From: an uncultured Clostridia bacterium
GTDB lineage: Bacteria > Bacillota > Clostridia > TANB77 > CAG-508
Assembly (NCBI GenBank): GCA_944393455.1
Contig: CALYAH010000044.1
Location: 1-8,023, forward strand
DNA length: 8,023 nt
Reading direction: 5' to 3'
Part shown: piece by piece, positions 1 through 6,211 of the stretch
Position numbering within the stretch: position 1 is the first letter of the stretch
Layout of the letters: each line of letters begins with the position of its first letter
Made by a program: the position numbers and the translations under genes
Notes under the pieces: model-generated
What the model was told of the DNA's origin: nothing
Seen by the model: the letters and a program-made list of their open reading frames with translations, nothing else
Databases searched by the model: none

Positions 1-567
1 ACAAATGTAGCAAGAATATTTTTTATAAAAACTATATATTCAGTATTATTGTCAATATTCTGTATATTAACTAATACAGCATTTCCTTTTATACCAATTC
101 AAATAACACTTATAGATTTAGTAATTGAAGCATATACTTCATTCTTCTTGTCTTTTGAAAGAAATGATAAGAAGATAAAAGGAACATTTTTAAAAACAGC
201 TTTAACAAATGCACTTCCTTTTGCTCTAGTAATTATACTAAATATTCTTATTTTAACAATATTAGGTAATATGATAGAGATAGAGAAAAATGTTCTAGTT
301 ACAATGATGTACCTACTAATAGGATTTGTAAGTATATTAGCTGTGCAAGAAGCTTGCATGCCATTTAATAAGATTCATACATTTTTATTTACTACAACAT
401 CATTAGGATTTTTTATAGCAGCATTTTTATTTAAAGACCTTTTAAAATTAGCTCCAATAAATATGGAACAACTAATATGTGTTATTGTCTTGGCAATAAT
501 TAGTTATATAATTATTCATATAAAAAGAAAGATATATAAAAAAATAGAAAAATTTTTCTTTTTATGA
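1..567 (+). CDS. P-type cation-transporting ATPase, C-terminal part (partial at window start)
   Basis: The frame is open from base 1 to a TGA at 565-567, giving 188 residues, so only the C-terminal end of a longer gene is present. The TTG at base 49 could be mistaken for a start, but the frame continues upstream with family-like sequence (NVARIFFIKTIYS). This segment resembles the membrane-domain end of HAD-type P-type ATPases of the CtpE/PacL-like group: a helix after NVAR, then PFIPIQITLIDL, and a SFFLSFERN motif (usually SFFLALEPN) followed by a short basic loop. Four to five hydrophobic segments are visible, and the protein ends in a lysine-rich tail. Family members pump cations (often Ca2+) across the cytoplasmic membrane using ATP. 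The phosphorylated DKTGT motif and nucleotide-binding domain lie outside the window, so ion specificity cannot be judged. The family call is fairly sure; the substrate is not. Confidence 0.85.
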   Translation, partial: TNVARIFFIKTIYSVLLSIFCILTNTAFPFIPIQITLIDLVIEAYTSFFLSFERNDKKIKGTFLKTALTNALPFALVIILNILILTILGNMIEIEKNVLVTMMYLLIGFVSILAVQEACMPFNKIHTFLFTTTSLGFFIAAFLFKDLLKLAPINMEQLICVIVLAIISYIIIHIKRKIYKKIEKFFFL

Positions 568-599
568 TATTATTAACACAGCAAATATTAATTTTGTAA

Positions 600-740
600 A
601 AAAATATAAAGGAAAGAAAAGCATTTACTGTTAGTATAGCTGATAGCAAACACGTTGTAGAAGCTGATACACATGGATATTATAAAGTAAATGAAAGAGT
701 TGGTGAGGCATTTAAAGATGGAAGAAAAATTGAACAATAG
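600..740 (+). pseudogene. Orphan coding fragment, no start codon, unidentified
   Basis: A frame opens just after the TAA at 597-599 and runs to the TAG at 738-740, about 46 codons. It contains no ATG, GTG or TTG start. The translation looks protein-like, with alternating hydrophobic and charged residues such as AFTVSIADSKHVVEAD and, further on, YYKVNERVGEAF. It overlaps the preferred start of the acetyltransferase at 718 by 23 bases, the kind of overlap seen between coupled genes. I infer the 3' remnant of a gene that once sat directly upstream of the acetyltransferase. I do not recognise the family. It could also be a chance open frame in AT-rich DNA. Confidence 0.35.
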
Positions 741-1272
741 TGAAGAAGAAAAGATGTTAGCAGGAGAAATATATGATGCTAATTACGATGAATATTTACT
801 GAAAAAAAGGTTATATGCTAAAGAGTTGTGTAAAAAATACAATGAGCTGGATGTAAGAGATTTTGATGGAAAAAGAAAAATAATAAAAAAACTATTACAA
901 AAGAAGGTAGAGCAATTTACTATTGAACCAAATTTTTACTGTGATTATGGATACAACATTATATTAGGTAAAAATTTTTATTCTAATCATAATTTAGTGT
1001 TATTAGATGCAAATAAAATAGAATTTGGAGACAATGTATTTATAGGTCCAAATTGTGGATTTTATACATCTGGACATCCTTTAGATTATGAAACAAGAAA
1101 TAAAGGGTTAGAATATGCAAAACCTATTAAAGTGGGAAGCAACGTATGGATTGGTGGAAATGTATGTGTATTACCAGGAGTTACTATTGGAGATAATGTT
1201 GTTATAGGTGCTGGAAGTGTAGTAACAAAAGACATACCAAAAAATAGCGTTGCTTATCGGAAATCCTTGTAA
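718..1272 (+). CDS. maa: Sugar O-acetyltransferase, maltose acetyltransferase family (C-terminus frameshifted)
   Basis: The product would transfer an acetyl group from acetyl-CoA to a sugar hydroxyl in the cytoplasm, as Maa/LacA/NodL relatives do; the exact sugar is unknown. The N-terminal maltose-acetyltransferase cap reads EEEKMLAGEIYDAN followed by RLYAKELCKKYN (residues about 9-45). A left-handed beta-helix of hexapeptide repeats follows (IEFGDNVFIGPNCG, VGSNVWIGGNVCVLPGVTIG). The likely catalytic histidine is His120 in TSGHPLD. ATG 718 is preferred over ATG 691 because GGTGAGG lies 9 bases upstream and the resulting N-terminus fits the family, giving 184 residues. The last residues (NSVAYRKSL) are abnormal. 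Dropping one T at about 1254-1255 yields VAIGNPCNVKKNI with a stop at 1289-1291, matching the family's GNPC tail. The gene therefore carries a +1 indel or a sequencing error; the core and active site are intact. Whether the altered tail matters for activity is unknown. Confidence 0.85.
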   Translation: MEEKLNNSEEEKMLAGEIYDANYDEYLLKKRLYAKELCKKYNELDVRDFDGKRKIIKKLLQKKVEQFTIEPNFYCDYGYNIILGKNFYSNHNLVLLDANKIEFGDNVFIGPNCGFYTSGHPLDYETRNKGLEYAKPIKVGSNVWIGGNVCVLPGVTIGDNVVIGAGSVVTKDIPKNSVAYRKSL

Positions 1273-1324
1273 TGTAAAAAAGAATATTTAAAAACAAAGT
1301 AAATTAGTGGTAGTAGGAGGAAAG

Positions 1325-2809
1325 ATGTCTTTAATAAATGTAAGCAATTTAACCTTTGGTTATGATGGAAGTTTGGACAATATATTTGAAAATGTATCAT
1401 TTAATATAGATACAGATTGGAAACTAGGGTTAATAGGTAGGAATGGCAAAGGAAAAACTACTTTTTTAAAACTACTATTAGGCAAATATGATTATAAAGG
1501 AACAATATCTAAAAATGTGGATTTTGACTACTTTCCTTTCGAAATAAAAAATAAAGAAAGAATGTCAATAGAAATAGTGAATGAAATTGCGCCTAATGTA
1601 GAAGATTGGGAGATAATAAAAGAATTAAATTTACTAAATACAGATGCTGAAATTCTTTATAGGAACTTTAACTTATTAAGTGGTGGAGAACAAATAAAAA
1701 TTCTTTTAATAAGTTTATTTTTAAAGGGAAATAACTTTTTGCTTATTGATGAACCTACAAATCATTTAGATAGTGAAACTAGAAATAATTTAGTAGACTA
1801 CTTAAAAAAGAAAAAGGGCTTTATAGTAGTATCTCATGATAGAGAGTTTTTGGATAAAGTTGTAGACCATATTATTTCTATAAATAATACAAATATTGAT
1901 ATCCAAAAAGGCAATTTTTCTTCATGGCAAGAAAATAAAGATAGACAAGACAACTTTGAATTAACACAAAATGAAAAATTGCTAAAAGATATAAATAGAT
2001 TAGAAATAGCTTCTAAAAATACTGCCAATTGGTCAGATAAAATAGAAAAATCAAAATATAAAACAATTAATTCTGAAGCAAGCATAGATAGAGGTTATGT
2101 AGGTCATCAGTCAGCAAAAATGATGAAAAAATCTAAGGTAATGGAGAAACGAATTGAAAGGTTTATTGAACAAAAATCTAATTTACTAAATAATGTAGAT
2201 AGAAAAGATAGTTTAAAAATAATTCCATTAGAAAGTAAGAGAAATCCATTAATAATAGCAGATGATTTGCAAATTAAATATAACAATAAAATCATATTTA
2301 ATAAAGTATCTTTTGAAATAAGAAATGGAGATAGAATCGCAATTACTGGTAAAAACGGTATAGGAAAGTCAAGTATATTAAAACTAGTTATAGGAGACGA
2401 AATCCAATATATTGGAAAGTTAAAAGTTGTAAATGGATTAAAAGTATCTTATGTATCACAAAGTACAGAAGATTTAAAAGGTACACTTAAAGAATTTGCA
2501 ACTCGAAACAAAATTGAAGAAAGTATCTTTAAAGCAATGTTATCTAAAATGGGATTTTCTAATTTAGAATTTGATAAAAATATAGAAAAAATGAGTGAAG
2601 GGCAAAAGAAAAAGATTTTAATTGCTAAAAGCATTTCAGAATCAGCTAATATTTATATATGGGATGAGCCGCTTAATTATATAGACATTCTAACAAGAAT
2701 ACAAATAGAGGAAGCTATACTAAAATATAAACCTACACTTATTTTTGTAGAGCATGATGAAGCTTTTATTAAAAATGTTGCAACAAAAATTATACATTTA
2801 GACAAATAA
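1325..2809 (+). CDS. ABC-F ATPase, Lsa-type ribosomal protection protein
   Basis: This is a soluble protein with two ATPase domains and no membrane segments. ABC-F proteins act on the ribosome. Members of the Lsa branch protect it from lincosamides, streptogramin A and pleuromutilins. Domain 1 has Walker A GRNGKGKTT (residues 38-46), signature LSGGEQ (118-123) and Walker B with DEPTNHLD (142-149). A charged linker covers about 185-300. Domain 2 has GKNGIGKS (342-349), a variant signature MSEGQKKK (423-430) and WDEPLNYID (446-454). The pairing of DEPTNHLD with WDEPLNYID, and the opening TDWKLGLIGRNGKGKTT, closely resemble what I recall of Lsa(A). ATG 1325 is chosen because AGGAGG sits at 1315-1320; the GTG at 1307 has no such site. 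The 494-residue length fits the roughly 498 of Lsa(A). The 52-base gap upstream has no visible leader peptide or attenuator. Family membership is firm; the resistance phenotype is inferred. Confidence 0.9.
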   Translation: MSLINVSNLTFGYDGSLDNIFENVSFNIDTDWKLGLIGRNGKGKTTFLKLLLGKYDYKGTISKNVDFDYFPFEIKNKERMSIEIVNEIAPNVEDWEIIKELNLLNTDAEILYRNFNLLSGGEQIKILLISLFLKGNNFLLIDEPTNHLDSETRNNLVDYLKKKKGFIVVSHDREFLDKVVDHIISINNTNIDIQKGNFSSWQENKDRQDNFELTQNEKLLKDINRLEIASKNTANWSDKIEKSKYKTINSEASIDRGYVGHQSAKMMKKSKVMEKRIERFIEQKSNLLNNVDRKDSLKIIPLESKRNPLIIADDLQIKYNNKIIFNKVSFEIRNGDRIAITGKNGIGKSSILKLVIGDEIQYIGKLKVVNGLKVSYVSQSTEDLKGTLKEFATRNKIEESIFKAMLSKMGFSNLEFDKNIEKMSEGQKKKILIAKSISESANIYIWDEPLNYIDILTRIQIEEAILKYKPTLIFVEHDEAFIKNVATKIIHLDK

Positions 2810-2847
2810 TACATAGTTATGATACATAAGAAAAAAGGGGGATATAT

Positions 2848-3585
2848 ATGGAAAAGAAAAAAAAGAAATTATGGAAGAAGATTTTAATAGTATTTCTTGT
2901 TTTATTATTAATTTTTATTGTTAATATTACAAGAAAAGTAATAATCTTATCTAAGTTAGATGAAAAAGTAACTGACTATGAAAATAACAATAGTAACATT
3001 TATATAAAAACATCACTTAATTTTAGTGATTATAAATCTGAAATAGAAAGATTTATAAAAGATGATGTAGATAAAATGGTTGTTGAAAAAACGAATGCTA
3101 ATGGTATGAAAACAAAACTTATTCAAATAACATATCCTACTGAAAGAAAAGTTTATACAGAAGTTGGAGACAATAAGGATTTAAATATATATAAAGAAGA
3201 TGCTCCAGTTAGAGGTTCACATATTGAAAATAGTACAGGTGCGTCATATACTGCAATTAGGAATTATGCATATAGTATTAGTATTCAACAAAGAATTTTA
3301 GATAGTTTGTTTACAAAAATTGTAACTGCAAATATAGATGGAAAAGAATGTTATAAACTATCAAGTTTATTAAATTCAAACTTCTTATATAGTCAAGATA
3401 CCACTGAATTATCAGTATTCATAGAGAAAGATACAGGATTACCAGTGAAAATGATTGAAAAAATTGATACGGATGGTAATGAAAAAGAAAATGTAACAAC
3501 ATTCGAATATAAATTTAATGTAGTTACAGATGAGGATATTAAAGAACCAGATGAAACACAATATAAAATTCAAGAGAGTAATTAG
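2848..3585 (+). CDS. Membrane-anchored exported protein, unknown function (LolA-like look)
   Basis: A 245-residue protein. Its N-terminus is very lysine-rich (MEKKKKKLWKK), followed by one hydrophobic helix at about residues 11-28. This is an uncleaved signal-anchor pattern with the remainder outside the membrane; no lipobox cysteine is present. The roughly 215-residue outer part alternates short polar turns with strand-like segments (KTKLIQITY, RKVYTEVG, TELSVFIEKDTGLPVKMIE, TTFEYKFNVVTDEDI). An IDKDTGLPVK-like motif followed by YKFN and VTDEDIKEPD is a pattern I associate with clostridial proteins having a LolA/lipoprotein-sorting-like fold, but the resemblance is weak. GGGGG at 2837-2841 is the ribosome-binding site. 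The gene starts 38 bases after the ABC-F gene with no terminator between, so the two may be co-transcribed. A hairpin overlaps its 3' end. Function unknown. Confidence 0.8.
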   Translation: MEKKKKKLWKKILIVFLVLLLIFIVNITRKVIILSKLDEKVTDYENNNSNIYIKTSLNFSDYKSEIERFIKDDVDKMVVEKTNANGMKTKLIQITYPTERKVYTEVGDNKDLNIYKEDAPVRGSHIENSTGASYTAIRNYAYSISIQQRILDSLFTKIVTANIDGKECYKLSSLLNSNFLYSQDTTELSVFIEKDTGLPVKMIEKIDTDGNEKENVTTFEYKFNVVTDEDIKEPDETQYKIQESN

Positions 3586-3600
3586 CGAATTACTCTCGTT
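3574..3600 (+). terminator. Hairpin at the 3' end of the exported-protein gene
   Basis: There is a perfect 10-bp inverted repeat, GAGAGTAATT (3574-3583) and AATTACTCTC (3588-3597), with an AGCG loop. The left arm lies inside the last codons of the preceding gene and the TAG stop (3583-3585) sits at the loop edge. The tract after the stem (GTTTATAG) has few T residues, so termination may be weak, or the hairpin may mainly stabilise the mRNA 3' end. Confidence 0.55.
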
Positions 3601-3719
3601 TATAGTGTTATCATATTCTTACGCTCACACAATAAAAATTTATAAAAAATTAAGAAATAATAAAAAAATTCATAAGATTTAAATATTATAATAATAAAAA
3701 AGTAAAAAGGGTGTAAGAA

Positions 3720-4343
3720 ATGAAAAAAGTAGTAAAATTATTTTGGGTATTTTTAATAGGTAGTATTATAGGATATGTTTTAGAAATGATTGTTGGACTA
3801 GTTCAAAATGGACATTTTGTATCTAGACAAGGACTCTTAATAGGGCCTTTTATACAAGTATATGGATTAGGTTTAGTGACATATTATTTGGTTATTTCTA
3901 AAATAAAAAATAAAAATAATATAAAAATATTTGTCTTATCTATGATATTGGGTGGAATAATAGAATATTTATTTTCGTATTTTCAAGAAAAGTTATTTGG
4001 AACTATATCTTGGGATTATACTAATTTACCATTTAATCTTAATGGAAGAACAAGTTTGTTACATTGTTTGTATTGGGGAACAGGTGGAGTTCTATTCGTG
4101 AAATTTATACTTCCACATATAGATAAATTAGATAATTACTATAATTATAATTCATTTAAGATTATTACTATGTTTTTAATTGCATTTATTAGTTTTGATA
4201 TTATTATATCAAGTTTTGCTGGAATAAGACATTTGGAAAGAAGAAAAAATATACCACCAAAAGGAAGCTTAGATAGTTTTTTTGATACACATTATCCAGA
4301 CACAAAATTAAAAGAAATATATTCTAATGCAAAAGAAGTATAA
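3720..4343 (+). CDS. PF06541 (CmpB-type) multi-pass membrane protein, function unknown
   Basis: A 207-residue membrane protein with four to five hydrophobic helices (about residues 5-25, 40-60, 67-87, 110-130 and 145-167). It has the hallmarks of the 'putative ABC-transporter type IV' family PF06541/COG4905: SRQGLLIGPFIQVYGLG near residue 35, IIEYLFSYFQEKLFG, WDYTNLPFNLNGRTSL and a following CLYWG. These sit close to loops and are the most conserved parts of the family as I know it. Despite the family name, no ATP-binding subunit is encoded nearby and transport has not been established for the group, so I assign no substrate. ATG 3720 follows AAAGGGTG at 3706-3713. A TATAAT-like element at 3687-3692 lacks a convincing -35. 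The gene converges with the minus-strand LysM gene, whose frame-restored tail overlaps its last codons. Confidence 0.8.
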   Translation: MKKVVKLFWVFLIGSIIGYVLEMIVGLVQNGHFVSRQGLLIGPFIQVYGLGLVTYYLVISKIKNKNNIKIFVLSMILGGIIEYLFSYFQEKLFGTISWDYTNLPFNLNGRTSLLHCLYWGTGGVLFVKFILPHIDKLDNYYNYNSFKIITMFLIAFISFDIIISSFAGIRHLERRKNIPPKGSLDSFFDTHYPDTKLKEIYSNAKEV

Positions 4344-4458
4344 TCAAAACAAATGTTGTAAGTCTTAAATGTTCATATAACATATGTCGTATTTCTTCCT
4401 TTGGATAAAAAGGATTAATACTGCTAAATGCTTCTGCCATATCATCAGCATTTTTGTA
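4324..4458 (-). pseudogene. Out-of-frame C-terminal tail of the LysM protein
   Basis: On the minus strand the reading frame next to the LysM open frame continues immediately past its TGA. From about 4458 down to a TAG at 4324-4326 it reads KNADDMAEAFSSINPFYPK and then a hydrophobic end. This resembles the usual continuation of related LysM-domain proteins (RLLRNxxDFAxxxxPFYG, then EHLxxA). A net +1 change near GTACC at 4456-4460 separates the two frames. The tail overlaps the end of the convergent membrane-protein gene by about 20 bases. Confidence 0.5.
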
Positions 4459-4780
4459 CCATTAAACGAGCCCTTGTAGGATCTAAATCAGCTAAATTTT
4501 CTGCAATACTAATTAATAACATACGAGTCCATAAAATATGTTCAAGCCATACCAAATCCATATTTTTTGAAAGATTAAATTGATTTGTGCTTACCCAATA
4601 ATCATATGAAGTTTTAGAATAGGGATAAATATAAATTTGTTGACCTACTCTTAAGTCATATGGATTCAATGCCAAATTAGTATCTATTATTTCTTGTACC
4701 GTTGTACCATACGTTAAAGCTAAATTATATAATGTATCACCAGGCTTAATGGTGTACAAAATAGGAGTTAAATCATTCAT
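4445..4780 (-). CDS. LysM-domain protein, probably truncated by a frameshift
   Basis: The open frame encodes 111 residues. Residues 8-53 form one LysM domain (YTIKPGDTLYNLALTYGTT, then IIDTNLALNPYDLRVGQQIYIYP), a module that binds N-acetylglucosamine polymers such as peptidoglycan and is common in spore and cell-wall proteins. Residues 60-108 (YWVSTNQFNLSKNMDLVWLEHILWTRMLLISIAENL) resemble the helical second half of small clostridial/bacillus LysM proteins, which has a W-x-x-H-x-x-W-T-R core. No signal peptide is visible. The frame stops at RARLMVQKC, while the adjacent frame carries the expected continuation, so this is probably a disrupted gene or a sequencing error. ATG 4780 has AAAGGA (complement of 4791-4799) upstream, at a rather long spacing of about 12 bases. 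It is transcribed away from prfB. Confidence 0.7.
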   Translation of the reverse strand: MNDLTPILYTIKPGDTLYNLALTYGTTVQEIIDTNLALNPYDLRVGQQIYIYPYSKTSYDYWVSTNQFNLSKNMDLVWLEHILWTRMLLISIAENLADLDPTRARLMVQKC

Positions 4781-4909
4781 AATTTACAGTTTTCCTTTCT
4801 ATATTTAATAAAAATGTAAGATTTTATAATCCTTATTAATAGAATATTAAAATAATTTAAAAATGCTACAATATATCTTAATCTTATTTATTAAAATAAA
4901 TAATTTTAA

Positions 4910-4938
4910 TTGATAATTCTTTTGAGTTATAGTATAAT
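4910..4938 (+). promoter_or_regulatory. Housekeeping (sigma-A type) promoter of prfB
   Basis: TTGATA (4910-4915) and TATAAT (4933-4938) are separated by exactly 17 bases, a near-perfect match to the TTGACA-N17-TATAAT consensus. Transcription would start at about 4945, leaving a leader of about 33 bases before the prfB ATG, with AAGGAG at 4963-4968. A second AGGAGG lies at 4955-4960. Confidence 0.8.
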
Positions 4939-4977
4939 TTGAATTAGAATAAAAAGGAGGCTAAGGAGTGTGATTAG

Positions 4978-6079
4978 ATGATAGAGCTAGAAGAAAATTC
5001 TAGATTATTAGAAACTCTAGATAAAAAAATAAAAGATTGGGGTGAATCTCTTTGACATATCTAAGTTAGAACAGGAAGTAGAAGATTTAGAAAAACAAAC
5101 AATGGAAGAAAATTTTTGGAACAATAGTCAAAATTCTACTAAAATTTTATCAAAAATTAAACAATTAAAATCAAAATGTACAGCTTTTAAAAATATTCTA
5201 AATGAGATTAAAAACCTGCAAGAACTAACAGAATTAGTCAACTTAGAACCAGATGAAGAAATTGCTAAAGAGATTTTAAAAAACACCAAGAAAGTAGAAA
5301 AAGATTTTGAAAAATTAGAACTTTCTACTCTTTTATCAGGAAAATATGATAGCAACAATGCTATTGTAACTATTCATCCGGGAGCTGGTCGAACAGAGTC
5401 ACAAGATTGGGCTGAGATGTTATATCGAATGTATACTAGATGGGCTAATAAGAATGAATATGATGTAAAAGAATTAGACTATTTAGAAGGAGAAGAAGCA
5501 GGTTTAAAAAGTGTTACATTTGAAGTGATTGGAGAAAACGCATACGGTTATTTAAAAGCTGAAATGGGAGTTCATAGATTAGTTAGAATTTCACCTTTTG
5601 ATGCTGGTGGAAGGCGACATACTTCTTTTGCTTCTGTAGAAGTATTACCAGAAATAACAGACGATATTGAAATAGAAATTAATTCAGATGATTTAAGAAT
5701 AGATACTTATCGAGCATCTGGAGCAGGAGGACAACATATTAATAAAACTTCTTCTGCTGTTAGGATTACCCATATTCCAACAAATATTGTAGTTGCTTGC
5801 CAATCAGAACGTTCTCAAATTCAAAATAGAGAAACAGCTATGCGTATGTTAAAATCTAAATTATTTGATTTAAAAGAGAAAGAGCAAAAAGAAAAAATAG
5901 AAGATTTAAAAGGAGAGCAAAAAGATATCGCATGGGGAAGTCAAATACGTTCTTACGTATTTTGCCCTTATACAATGGTAAAAGACCATAGAACAAATTA
6001 TGAAGTAGGGAATGTAGAAGCAGTTATGGACGGAGACATTGATGGTTTTATAGAAAGTTATTTAAAAATGAAAATATAG
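4978..6079 (+). CDS. prfB: Peptide chain release factor 2 (programmed +1 frameshift)
   Basis: RF2 recognises UGA and UAA stop codons in the ribosomal A site and triggers release of the finished protein. Zero frame starts at ATG 4978 (AAGGAG 9 bases upstream; a TAG in frame just before it rules out earlier starts) and encodes 25 residues ending WGESL at CTT 5050-5052, followed by TGA 5053-5055. Skipping one T puts the ribosome into the GAC frame (FDIS/DISK), which runs to the TAG at 6077-6079, for a total of 366 residues; E. coli RF2 has 365. SPF, the RF2-specific stop-codon-reading tripeptide, is at residues 205-207 (bases 5591-5599). The catalytic GGQ is at 250-252 (5726-5734) in RASGAGGQHINKTSSAV, with Ala at 246 as in most RF2s. 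The GTG at 5042 in the second frame is not a real start. Low RF2 favours frameshifting, so the protein autoregulates. Confidence 0.96.
5039..5056 (+). promoter_or_regulatory. prfB: Programmed +1 ribosomal frameshift site of prfB
   Basis: The slippery CTT followed by TGA and C (5050-5056, CTTTGAC) is the canonical RF2 recoding heptamer. Just upstream, GGGGTGA (5039-5045) can pair with the 3' end of 16S rRNA, mimicking the Shine-Dalgarno element needed for the shift. The canonical arrangement has AGGGGG three bases before CTT. Here the G-run ends seven bases before CTT, or four if the pairing extends through TGA, so the spacing is one codon longer than usual. Confidence 0.92.
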
Positions 6080-6147
6080 AAATTATTTATCTTTTTTTGT
6101 CAAATAAGGAAAATGAAATTTTAACATAATATTAATACAGTGAATAC

Positions 6148-6194
6148 AATATATAGAGCTGATTTTAATTTAAATCTGCTCTATATATTTTTTT
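6148..6194 (+). terminator. Strong hairpin with T-tract between prfB and the aspartokinase gene
   Basis: The arms are 6148-6165 and 6172-6189; 17 of 18 positions are complementary around a 6-base loop, and the T-run extends to 6194. This has the form of an intrinsic terminator for prfB. However, it ends only 17 bases before the aspartokinase start-site region proper (RBS 6198-6205), leaving no room for a promoter after it. The aspartokinase must therefore be read through the hairpin or it acts as a leader attenuator. TTGTCA at 6097-6102 could be part of a promoter upstream of the hairpin, but no good -10 is spaced correctly. Confidence 0.65.
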
Positions 6195-6211
6195 AAAAGA
6201 GGTGGCCCAAA

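Noticed and set aside
549..562. GAAAAATTTTTC palindrome at the end of the P-type ATPase gene as a terminator.
   Set aside because: There is no loop-forming GC stem and the arms are A/T runs within the coding region; too weak to call.
691..717. ATG 691 as the acetyltransferase start.
   Set aside because: It has no good ribosome-binding site and adds MKELVRHLK, which does not fit the family; ATG 718 has GGTGAGG at proper spacing.
1307..1324. GTG 1307 as the ABC-F start.
   Set aside because: The segment contains the AGGAGG that serves ATG 1325, and the family starts with a sequence like MSLINVSNLTFGY.
4801..4860. Minus-strand promoter for the LysM gene (TTTATA read as TATAAA at 4823-4828 with a TTTAAT 17 bases upstream).
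   Set aside because: The -35 matches only 3 of 6 positions; similar matches are common in this AT-rich DNA.
4884..4903. Perfect 9-bp AT-only palindrome (TTATTTATT and AATAAATAA) just before the prfB -35 box, between divergent genes.
   Set aside because: It is made only of A and T in very AT-rich DNA, where such repeats arise by chance; there is no second copy or known operator match.
6080..6211. A lysine riboswitch before the aspartokinase.
   Set aside because: The 132-base gap holds one simple hairpin and lacks the multi-helix lysine-riboswitch layout, which is usually longer.
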